Position numbers and translations under genes: made by a program
Origin: Gari tellinella
Taxonomy: Eukaryota > Mollusca > Bivalvia > Cardiida > Psammobiidae
Length of the DNA: 64,000 nucleotides
Direction of reading: 5' to 3'
Assembly (NCBI GenBank): GCA_922989275.2
Contig: OV277866.1
Location: forward strand, 74,746,328-74,810,327
Notes under the pieces: generated by a model
Database searches by the model: none
What the model was told of the DNA's origin: nothing
Seen by the model: only the letters and a program-made list of their open reading frames with translations
In this document: one piece after another, positions 55,876 through 64,000 of the stretch
Layout of the letters: the number at the start of each line of letters is the position of its first letter
Position numbering within the stretch: position 1 is the first letter of the stretch

Positions 55876-58510
55876 TCTGAAAATGACTGTTTCAGCCTAA
55901 TCCGCTCTCTAACTCAAGCACTTCTTTTTGGATCTTCACCAAACTTGCTACAAATGTGTATTAGTATATAATCTAGGTCAAGTTCAACAACTACAAAATC
56001 GCATGAGGCATGTCTGAGTTATTGCCCTTGAATAATTAAAAAATGACTCTTTCAGCATTTTCTGCTCTCTAACACAAACACTTGTTATTGGATTTTCACC
56101 AAACTTGCTGACAATGTGTACACTCAGAGGATCTTCTAACCGATCAGTCAGATTTAAAGGTGCTACTCTAAAAGCTAGTTAACCCGGTTGCCAAAATTTA
56201 CGTTTTCCATGAGATGAAGATGTTTTATAACAGGAAGAAAAGTTCCATTAAAATTGATCACGGAATATGGAAAATATGAATGAAATTGTAACCTAGCCCT
56301 AAAATGACAAGTCACAATGTCATGAATGACATTTGTCTGTTGGGCGACCAGCTTTCAACGCGACATTTGTGCCATACGTAGCACTTAAATGATTACTTTG
56401 AAATAATACTATCTTAGTATTGATAGAATATTGTCAACTGGCACTGAAATAAGAATACTGAGGCATCTCCTGGTCTGTTTTCTTATACTATGTAAAATAC
56501 CAAAATTGCCACTAGCTGTCAGTAGAGGCTTAGTGAAGTTTACAGAATACTCAAAGAATGCCACCCTAAACGGTTTCAGCAATGTGCAATATTAATGTAT
56601 CGATAAAAAAAGGTGAATTTTGAGCCGAAAAGTTAAAATTTTGCATTTAAACTATTGCCGTTGATGCCGTTAACGCAGTTACGTCAAGTTATTTTTGACA
56701 TATTCGACGGTCCAGACATGCGCGAGCAGTCACCGTACATTCGAGGAAACATACGAGCGAGTGTATGGTGACCGAAATGAAAGATTCCGTATAGTAAGTT
56801 TTTCATTTGTAGGCGCTAATGACGTTAGTCTCTACACTTCCGGTCAGACAAAATTTCCCCACAACAAGCAGATATTGGCAAAACACATGTTGAAGTGCGT
56901 TGCAGTTGGTGAAATAAGATATTGATGTTTATTGTAAACGATTTTAGGGCACCCAGGACGTAAAATGTCCATGACGTTAACGTGTTTTTTCACGTTGGCC
57001 CTGAACACAACATTTCGAGTGCTCTTGTGATAAGTACAATCCGCATTTTCGACATGATAAATGTTTTTCTGTTAGGACGATTGATGAACAACAAATAATC
57101 AAAAGCTGTGTTTACCACTGTCTCCATACACGCTTCACACGTGCAAAATACTTAATTTGTCGAATGTGGAGGTGTGACGTTACGTAGAGGGAGACTCAAA
57201 ATTCAATAATTCGGTGCAATGCACATTCAACTTAGTATTTGAAACAAAACTGAGTACGTCAGTGTGCCATTTCCTGTTTCGATAAAATTGAGTTTAAAAA
57301 GTGATCGGTTAGAAGATCCTCTGAGTGTATTGGTATTAAATCTAGGGCATGAAAAAAATCGAATACAGTTGAATGAAAATCCTTCAAGAGGTAAAGGAGA
57401 AATGCAGTGGTCATTTATTACTTAACTTATTACCAACACGGCTAAGATGAAGCACATGCAACCATTGACCAACTATTTGGCTAAAATAGAATAAAAACTG
57501 GTCCTTTTACAGAGTGGACAGTGCAAAAATAAGGATAAAATAGCAAAAATTTAAAAATTGAAGAACCATAACTCCAACATGCCTTCGGTGATTTGGGTAT
57601 TTATAGAACTGGACCAGGATTTTATACAAATATTATTTTCAGTAAATTTTGTGAAGATCCAATTAAAACTGTTTGAGTCAGAAAGCTGACAAGACTTAAG
57701 TAGTCAATTTTTGGTCATTTAAGGGCAATAACTCCAACATGCCTTGTGCGATTTTGGTAGTTAAGATGATTGACCTAGATTTTATATTAATAAACATTTC
57801 CAACAAGTTTGGTGAATATCTGATAAAAACTGTATGTGTTAGAAAGCAAACAATGCTGAAATATTCATTTTTAATACTTAAAGGGCAAAAACTCAGACAT
57901 GCCACATGCGAATTTTGTAATAATCAAACTTGACCTAAATTTTATATAATTAAACATTTTCAACAAGTTTAGTGAATATCCGATAAAAACTGTATGTGTT
58001 AGAGTGCAAAAATGACTGAAACAGTCATTTTTTATTAATAAACAGGCAATTACTCAGATATACCTTATGCGATTTTAGTAGTAATCAAACTGAACTTTGA
58101 TTTTATATCAATAAACATTTTCAGCAAGTTTGGTGATGATCCAATAAAACAAATTTGTGTTAGAGAGCAAACCTTGCTGAAAACAGTCATTTTTTAATAC
58201 ATAAAGGGCAAAAACTCAGGTATGCCACATGCGATTTTAGTAATAATCAAACTATAACTTAATTTTATATGAATAAATATTTTCAGCATGTTTGGTGAAT
58301 ATCCGATAAAAGCTGTTTGTTTTAGAGTGCAAAAATGATTGAAACAGTCATTTTTATTAATTAACAGGCAATAACTCAAAAACACCTTATGCGATTTTAG
58401 TAGTAATCAAACTACACCTTGATTTTATATCAATGAACATTTTCAGCAAGTTTGTGGAAGATCGGATAAAAAATATTCGAGTTAGAGAGCGGACAAAAAA
58501 GTGTGATAGT
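55876..58510. mobile_element. Foldback element with tandem-repeat arms
   Basis: The left arm (to 56146) carries GCTCTCTAAC, CACCAAACTTGC and ends CACTCAGAGGATCTTCTAAC. The right arm begins with the inverse GTTAGAAGATCCTCTGAGTG at 57306. It continues with about six units of 165-180 bp containing CAAGTTTGGTGAATATC, GTGTTAGAGAGC and GGGCAAAAACTCA. The 1.15-kb middle has no recognised protein. Confidence 0.7.
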
Positions 58511-58854
58511 CTAACTGACTGATGGATGGACGGGCGAAGGTAATTACGGTTGCACACGGTGAAGTTGACTCCGGCTGTATCACGTGATACTAAGCCGTGT
58601 GGAAAGGTTTATGTCAGACGTTCTATTTTCGGTTTGTTATGATTTTAAATCGCCCTTTTTGGTGATTTAGGTCCGTCTTCATCATTTCATAGATTCAAAC
58701 ATTATTATTAACCGTTATTGTATTTCAGACATTAAGAAAAGGTCTGAAAACACGATGAGACTTTAATTGTTCTTTGACCTCAATGACGCATTCACTAGTT
58801 ATTTTACTGTAAAACGTTAAGCAACATAGGCCCTAACTGACAGTCTCCAAACTG

Positions 58855-58906
58855 TATCTCTTTCTCTCTCTCTCTCGCTCTCTCTCTCTTTCTCTCTCTC
58901 AATCTC
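58855..58906 (+). repeat. CT-rich microsatellite
   Basis: Mostly (CT)n with single interruptions, followed to about 59015 by TCTGTCTG-type sequence. Confidence 0.85.
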
Positions 58907-59070
58907 TACATGTTTGTCTGTCTGCTGTCTGTCTCTCTGCCTCTCACTATTGTCTCCCTTTGTCCCTCTATATCATCGTCTTTGTTTGTCTGCTTGTCGG
59001 TCTGTTTGTCCGCCTGTCTTATAAAAGATTTGTATTCCTAATAAAATAACTTTGTTTACTCCGTATTATA

Positions 59071-59325
59071 CACATTGCCTTTACACCATTTACATGTAAA
59101 AACCAGTACTACACATTGTCTTTACACCATTTACATGTAAAAACCAGTACTACACATTGTCTTTACACCATATACATGTAAAAACCAGTACTGAACATTG
59201 CCTTGTACACCATATACATGTAAAAACCAGTACTGAACATTGCCCTTTACACCATTTACATGTAAAACTAGAACGACAAATCGTCTTTACACCATTTACA
59301 TGTTTTATGTGGAATACACATTGCC
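59071..59325 (+). repeat. 41-bp minisatellite, about six units
   Basis: Units contain ACACATTG, CTTTACACCATTTACATGTA and AAAACCAGTACT, starting near 59071, 59112 and 59153; later units drift to 42-44 bp. Confidence 0.85.
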
Positions 59326-59344
59326 TTTCACAATTTTCGAATAC

Positions 59345-59672
59345 ATGTGTACAGTTCTCCCTCTCTACATTTACAACGGCCCTCCCAACAACGACTCCCT
59401 CGTTACATGTACAACGAACCTTGCCACAATTCCCCTAAACCGGCCATTTATGTCTAACGCTTTTAATGCTGTAATGTAGTCTGCTGTTTTTCTCAAAGTT
59501 TCAGGTTGGACATTTTGACAGAAAACAACTTATTAACGAGTGACAAACAGCTTGAATGGTGATTCAAGCTGCTTGCAAATGTAAATCAAGGGCCCTCCCT
59601 CTAACGACTCCCTCCAAACAACGCACACATTTTGTCTCCCACTGGGTGTCGTTGTAGAGAGGTGCGCTTTAT
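59345..59672 (+). mobile_element. MITE9 copy
   Basis: It starts CTCCCTCTCTACATTTACAACG and ends GTCGTTGTAGAGAGGTGCGC (inverted). The interior has a shortened AACAGCTTGAAT / ATTCAAGCTGCTTG hairpin, where other families have the GATCAGACGCCG stem. Confidence 0.7.
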
Positions 59673-59952
59673 AAGAAAATATGAAAAAGGCAATTTGACA
59701 TTCAGATTTCCCCTTACCTTGCTGCTCGCGACAAAACTGATATTTGTCGATAGTTTGGATCAAGATCAGATGCCGCGTACAGCAGATTCTGACTCGAGTG
59801 AAATTGTTAGGCAACTGTCTTTACGGTTTCTCTTCTAGTTAAAATGAATTAATTTCATACATTTTGAACACGGTAATTTAAAAGCAGAATATACAACTGA
59901 ATGCTAAGGGTTGATTACAGATATCATTAAAACACCAAGAATATCTGCTGTA

Positions 59953-60235
59953 CCGGCGCACGTAGTCGAGGGGTAGATCATCCGCTTACGACGTCAGTGG
60001 TTGCGAATTCGATCCCCGCAGGACCAAGTCCTTCGGATGAGACTTTATAAACCGAGGCCCAATGTATGAGTGCTGTACACTTGGCATCTAAAAGAACTAG
60101 CGAACACTTTCGGTAATAAGATTAGGGCATCGCGCCCGGGTTCTTTGTTTCCGCTCCCCTTACTCTGGGGCGTCCAATGAGTCCATACATGGCAGAAACG
60201 GACGTTAACAAACAAAACAAACAAACAAAGAAGAA
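59953..60235 (+). mobile_element. tRNA-derived SINE with (AAAC)n tail
   Basis: GTAGTCGAGGGGTAGATCATC (A-box region), GCGAATTCGATCCCCGC (B box), GAGACTTTATAAACCGAGG in the body, and a terminal AACAAACAAAACAAAC tract. It appears complete. Confidence 0.8.
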
Positions 60236-60267
60236 TATCTGCACAACTGCAAGCGTATTTTAATATA

Positions 60268-60736
60268 CTTTACCCTCATTCTCCCCTAAAGTATCAAACG
60301 GATAACTCCCGTTTCAATTTTAGTCTAGTCCATGTTTTACTGTTAAGGACAGTTTTAACAATGTATTGCTACATGGTACATATAGCTAGTGCAGACCCAG
60401 AACAGAATACTCCGTTAGGATCTACACTGTTTTGCACATGTACAGTGGAGAAAACGTTATTCTTTCCAAATAAACGCGTTTACGCTAAAACTATAATTTC
60501 CTTTGCAAAAAGTTTAGAGCCAGATCAGACACCGGGTAACCCGGCGTCTGATCAGGCTTCAAACTGTTTGGCACTCTGATAAAAATGAAAAGTCGGAATT
60601 GTCAAAAAGTTGTCCTTTTTCTACATTTTAGTGTTTTGCGTTTGGTTTGCGTTTCAACGGGAAAGAAAAACGTTGTGTCCACTGTACGCTGTTTGTGTAG
60701 GATGAGAACACTCGTCGTTAGGGTTCAATGTGTTAA
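60268..60736 (+). mobile_element. MITE5 copy interrupted by MITE1
   Basis: The left part runs to GTTTTGCACATG and the right resumes CGCTGTTTGTGTAGGATGAG, ending GGGTTCAATGTGTTAA. Together they match the copy at 62012. Confidence 0.82.
60443..60684 (+). mobile_element. MITE1 copy nested in MITE5
   Basis: TA on both sides; ends CAGTGGAGAAAACG and CGTTGTGTCCACTG; hairpin intact. Confidence 0.9.
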
Positions 60737-60925
60737 CGGTTTTTTGATTTAACGTTTGTATTACTAGTAGATCTAAAACACAAAAGTTGTAGATGTCTTG
60801 ATAGTTTAACAATTGTACATGTATAACACATTTCTTACCGACTTTATAGTGCTTATGCTAATGTTGATTGTATATTTATGAAACTGTCCTCTTTATAAAT
60901 GCCCACAAAGGCGCCCATATTCCAT

Positions 60926-61062
60926 GCTTATAAAGCGTTGAGTTGAGTTAAAACTCGTTTTCAAGCATTTGATTGGTCATATTTGAGTCTAGGCTCAAAT
61001 CTGACCAATCAAATAATTGAGCAAGCACTTAGATTCAACTCAAACGCTTTACGAGCACTGGA
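60926..61062 (+). mobile_element. Palindromic element (GATTGGTC core)
   Basis: TAAAGCGTTGAGTTGAG and TTTGATTGGTCATATTTGAG are mirrored as CTCAAATCTGACCAATCAAA and CAACTCAAACGCTTTA. The loop is nearly absent. Confidence 0.8.
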
Positions 61063-61305
61063 TCATATTTTATTTTAAGGTTGTGAAGTTAGGAAACTAT
61101 TTATTGCAAAAGGAATGACGATGTTTTCTTTTACGTTTTTCAAAAACAAAGCCAACAAACAATCTTATTTTTCAAAAGAGTATTTGTTGTTTCAGTGAAG
61201 AAGATATTTTCCCTAGTTTACACGATATTTAACAGATCTGCATTTCACTAAAAAGTCAAATATGACAGGCTTTTGAAAATGTTGACGATTTATTTCTATC
61301 TAAAT

Positions 61306-61441
61306 GACAGTTTGGAGACTAATTAGACGCCGGGCAACTCTGGCGTCTGACCTGGTTTCAATATTTTGGCAATGCAATCATAGCTGTTATATCATAAACG
61401 CGTGTACAATGTCTTAAGAAAGAATAACGTCTTCTCCACGG
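61306..61441 (-). mobile_element. MITE1 fragment
   Basis: From the hairpin (TTAGACGCCGGGCAAC) to CGTCTTCTCCACGG followed by TA; the other half is absent. Confidence 0.75.
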
Positions 61442-61593
61442 TATATTGTTTGTCAAACGAGTTGTAACTCTTAGTGTGTTCAGCACGTCTGGACTTACAT
61501 TTACAAACGGTTTTGGGAGTAGATAGACGCCGCGTTATGCGGTGTCTGGTCATTATCTGAACCGTATGATTCTTAAATGGATTTATATTCATC

Positions 61594-61812
61594 TAACCCC
61601 TTTACTGCCTTACCCCGAGCACAACATTTGTTTGCAACAAGTTTGGATCCTTATCAGACGCCGCGTGACGCGGCGTCTGATCAGGATCCAAACAGTTTGA
61701 CACTCATTTCAATATTTATTCAGTCAGAATAGCAAAAAATAAAATTTAAGAAATAAAAGCAGACGATAGCTGTTTAAAATTGATGACGTCACGAAAATGA
61801 AGGGGATAAAAT
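61594..61812 (+). mobile_element. MITE6 copy upstream of exon 14
   Basis: TAACCCCTTTACTGCC at the left; the hairpin TATCAGACGCCGCG / CGCGGCGTCTGATC is perfect; TGACGTCACG and GAAGGGGATAA at the right. It ends about 60 bp before exon 14. Confidence 0.82.
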
Positions 61813-61870
61813 GTCTAGAATGGAAGCTTGAAAATTGACATTGGCTATAATGTCTACTTTCTTTTTGAAG

Positions 61871-61998
61871 AGTTGTTGATTCCAACGATCACACTGCCAC
61901 TGTTTCTATGACGATATCTATCAGCGACTCCAATGACCAGTCTCCTGTGTTTGTCCTGTCCGCTTATGCCGGAAGTACCCTGGAAAAAGTGTCTGAAG
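61871..61998 (+). CDS. Cadherin exon 14 (phase 2 to 1)
   Basis: The acceptor is tctttttgaag and the donor gtacaaacc. It encodes VVDSNDHTATVSMTI, the linker SDSNDQSPVF and the start of an eighth repeat, LEKVSEG. The intron before it is 8.7 kb. A TTAA-type MITE ends about 60 bp upstream and another begins 13 bp downstream. The next exon, expected to start in phase 1, was not found before the window ends. Confidence 0.88.
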
Positions 61999-62011
61999 GT
62001 ACAAACCATAT

Positions 62012-62262
62012 TTAACCCTTTCCTCCCTGAAACCTCAAATGGACAATTCTAATCTGCAATTAAGTCTAGTCCAATTTTGCATTTTGTGGTTGATTTTTAC
62101 AGTATGTCAAAATAACAAACAGTGTATACCCTGATCAGAGGGCTCCTTAAGGAGCCCTCTGAGCAGGACCTTCACTGTTTGCCTAGGACAAGTGTGCTCC
62201 TCACATGTACGTTGTTTGCAAATGACGCATATATGCGTGACTAGGGCTCAAAGAGTTCATAA
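62012..62262 (+). mobile_element. MITE5 copy 13 bp after exon 14
   Basis: TTAACCCTTTCCTCCCTGAAAC at the left, hairpin GATCAGAGGGCTCC / GGAGCCCTCTGA, and CTAGGGCTCAAAGAGTTCATAA at the right. Confidence 0.85.
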
Positions 62263-62343
62263 ATTATCACATTGAAGAAAACTTTATTTGTTCTCGTTTA
62301 AACGAAACTAAACGATATCGCAATGCAGCGAAATTTAAATATA

Positions 62344-63365
62344 CAGCCGAGGCTCATAAGTCTTTCCCCAAAATGGCTGCCGTTGTGTTCTCTTACCTAA
62401 GCACATACAAACTTTAAACATCAACCAACTCAAAACGGCAACTCCAACTTACCTGAAACTTTCAGTATGTTGAAATAGACACGTTTTCTCTCTGAATATG
62501 CCGATTTCTTCTTGAAATACTCTCATTAAGTGATTGCAAATAGACCTGACAGTAACGGTCCCAAATGTCAAGAACATTTCTGATAAGATCATCCTTAATT
62601 TTGATTTTCACTGCAGGTTTGCACAAGTTAGTTTACAAAGATTTCCACACATTTTCTATTATTTTTAAGTCTGAGTTTTAGGTTGGTCGAACCATTGTCG
62701 GGATATTAAAGCTCATTTACCATTCGATGGTGAGTCTAGATTTATGCTGGTTAGCATAGTCATCTTGGACATTGTAGGGCTTATTTGAGAGTTTGTTAAC
62801 AATAGCTTGCCACAGATGTGTATCTACAGTTTCAATATATTTCTCGGAATTGATATTACCATCAACTGGTGTCAGGGTTCCATCTCCATCATATGTTAAA
62901 CAGCCCCTAAACACAACAGATGCTTTGGAATATGGGGTGGGGTCGGCATGGTTTTCCGTGGTATCCCATACCCTCCCACTTTTGATATTGTTTTCGCATT
63001 TCCCTCACTCTCGAAATCTCTTTATAAAATTTGAAATGGTAGATCTATCAATGTTTACCGATTATGAAACTTTGTGAGCACTTTGAGAGTCCTTATTTAG
63101 ATGACGGATAGCGTTTTTTCTGCTAGTGTGTCAATTCCTTGCGTTTCATCCTTGATATGTTTCGAAGCAGACGATCGAAACAAATCAATATTATTTGTTT
63201 ACAAAAAATTAAGAAGTTATCGGTGTTATCATGAAATTCACTGTGTTAAAATTTCAATCTTCATAGTAACTAAACCGCGGCGCTATTAAAGTTTTTCGAA
63301 CACGGTCTTTTGCGGTACCGATATCGGCGCCATGTTTTGGGGAGAGACTTATGACCCTCGGCTTG
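62344..63365 (-). mobile_element. Tc1/mariner element, internally deleted
   Basis: Terminal inverted repeats CAGCCGAGGCTCATAAGTC and GACTTATGACCCTCGGCTTG lie inside TA on both sides (62342-62343, 63366-63367). It encodes a broken transposase on the minus strand. Confidence 0.87.
62715..63170 (-). pseudogene. Tc1-like transposase remnant
   Basis: Reading the minus strand, DRSTISNFIKRFRESEGNAK near 63040-62980 is a helix-turn-helix end typical of Tc1-like transposases. Soon after come GCLTYDGDGTLTPVDGNIN and KYIETVDTHLW (62904-62810), the region before the second and third catalytic residues, and a worn NVQDDYANQHK where QDNAPxH is usual. The segment between the two blocks is largely deleted, and stops interrupt the N-terminal part. 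Confidence 0.8.
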
Positions 63366-63367
63366 TA

Positions 63368-63581
63368 CAATGGAGAAAAAAATTGTTCTTTCTCAATAAA
63401 CGCGTTTACGCTAAAACTATTATTTCTATTGCAAACAGTTTGGAGCCAAATCAGACGCCGGGTAACAAAAGATACACATGAATTATCAAAATTGTCCAAA
63501 AGTTGCACTTTTCTACGTTTTAGTGTTTTGCGTTTGCGTTTCGTTTCGTTTAAACGGGAAAGAATAACGTATTCTCCACTG
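63368..63581 (+). mobile_element. MITE1 copy with half hairpin deleted
   Basis: CAATGGAGAAAAAAATTG to GTATTCTCCACTG, TA-flanked. The right arm of the hairpin is missing after GACGCCGGGTAAC. Its left TA is the right flank of the Tc1 element. Confidence 0.85.
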
Positions 63582-63767
63582 TATAATGGCTTCTTCAAGA
63601 GAAATACGACTGTGGAACACACTGTTTGTAGATGTCTCACTCAATACATTCAACTCTTGCAACGAGTATACTTGTCATATACACTTATTTAACCTGTATA
63701 GAGCAACGTTGTCCACAGAAAACAGTGTAAACCCAGATAAGATTGTCCGAAAGGCGCACTGTTACGA

Positions 63768-63895
63768 CCCGTTTTGTAGTAACGTTGCAATTTGTAGTAA
63801 TTACTACAAAGTGTGTTACTACACTTTGCGTTGAAACCTCTAAACCCGTTTTGTAGTAACGTTGCATATTGTAGTAATTACTACAAAGTGGATTG
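63768..63895 (+). repeat. Two copies of a GTAGTAATTACTAC palindrome unit
   Basis: CCGTTTTGTAGTAACGTTGCA followed by TTGTAGTAATTACTACAAAG occurs near 63769 and again near 63847, about 78 bp apart. Confidence 0.75.
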
Positions 63896-63927
63896 AAAGT
63901 GATATTTCAAAGTGTAGTAAAGTTCTA

Positions 63928-64000
63928 CAGCCGAGAGTCATAAGTCTTTCCCCAAAACATGGCGCCGATATCGGTACCGCATATGGCCGCGTCCGAAAAT
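63928..64000. mobile_element. End of a second Tc1-like element, cut by window edge
   Basis: CAGCCGAGAGTCATAAGTC then CCCCAAAACATGGCGCCGA and TATCGGTACCGC match the inverse of 63365-63310, preceded by TA. Confidence 0.8.

Larger units (their letters stand above)
3785..61998 (+). other. Cadherin-repeat gene, partial (14 internal exons)
   Basis: The exons encode consecutive extracellular cadherin repeats, which in this family bind calcium between repeats and mediate cell adhesion or form long extracellular tethers. Visible family motifs are DxD (TDTDLD, GDEDIL, TDADSND), LDRE-like sites (FDYE, LDFE, LDHE, LDFE) and DxNDxxP-type linkers (DVNDVAPVV, NVNEAPMF, DVNEAPIF, DSNDQSPVF). Each exon's end phase equals the next exon's start phase, so I see no missing exon between the first and the fourteenth. 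No signal peptide, transmembrane segment or cytoplasmic tail lies in the window, so the subtype (Fat, Dachsous, CDH23-like or other) cannot be decided. Confidence 0.93.

Noticed and set aside
62000..64000. A further cadherin exon after exon 14
   Set aside because: I looked for a short phase 1-1 exon with a DxD motif and found none before the window edge.

Overview
The window is eukaryotic DNA, most likely from a bivalve mollusc (inferred). It has AG/GT-bounded exons of an animal cadherin gene scattered through long AT-rich introns. It also has very many short inverted-repeat elements, tRNA-derived SINE pieces, and the repeats beginning AGCTCACCTGAG with GTCCGTCC tracts that are common in bivalve genomes. 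There is no prokaryotic gene, rRNA or CRISPR array.

Gene content. One multi-exon cadherin-repeat gene runs along the + strand across nearly the whole window, and both its ends lie outside. I can place 14 exons (3785-4028, 7539-7663, 8805-8882, 21446-21601, 23010-23256, 25343-25467, 28395-28460, 33157-33321, 33772-34009, 38191-38321, 46590-46670, 47834-47986, 52914-53148, 61871-61998). Their splice phases join without conflict. They encode seven complete extracellular cadherin repeats and the start of an eighth. The exons repeat in a four-exon module (phases 1-2, 2-1, 1-1, 1-1). Each of the three complete modules is exactly 603 nt, or two cadherin repeats.

Mobile DNA. The 12.6-kb intron 8883-21445 holds an apparently intact 6.7-kb DNA transposon (9920-16612). 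It has about 130-bp terminal inverted repeats, a probable TAA target duplication and an uninterrupted 1459-residue ORF. The ORF carries N-terminal Cys/His clusters, a candidate DDE-type core, an XPG/FEN-like nuclease module and a C-terminal cysteine cluster. I assign it to the Academ superfamily (AcademX type). Two degenerate Tc1/mariner transposases (7979-8559 and 62344-63365, both minus strand), a LINE RNase H remnant (about 39950-40450), LINE tails and several SINEs are also present.

The commonest repeat is a 245-bp TA-flanked MITE ('MITE1', at least 21 copies or pieces) with a long central hairpin. Other MITE families have different termini but carry near-relatives of the same hairpin. 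Three clear nested insertions show that MITE1 has moved. Many MITEs sit within 0-60 bp of the cadherin splice sites.

Tandem repeats. The most striking array has a 75-bp unit (23 units at 41779-43484 and 5 at 46215-46589). It is built from the splice acceptor and first codons of cadherin exon 46590-46670, keeps the reading frame, and ends in the functional exon. Arrays with 191-bp, roughly 170-bp and 41-bp units occur elsewhere.

Layout. 1-3784 is repeat-rich intron. 3785-8882 holds exons 1-3 among MITEs. 8883-21445 is the transposon-bearing intron. 21446-34009 holds exons 4-9. 34010-46589 is intron, with the LINE remnant, the 75-bp arrays and a 191-bp array. 46590-53148 holds exons 11-13. 53149-64000 holds a large foldback/tandem region, exon 14 and a deleted Tc1 element. 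All coordinates were read by eye; exon edges rest on AG/GT signals and phase continuity, without transcript data.
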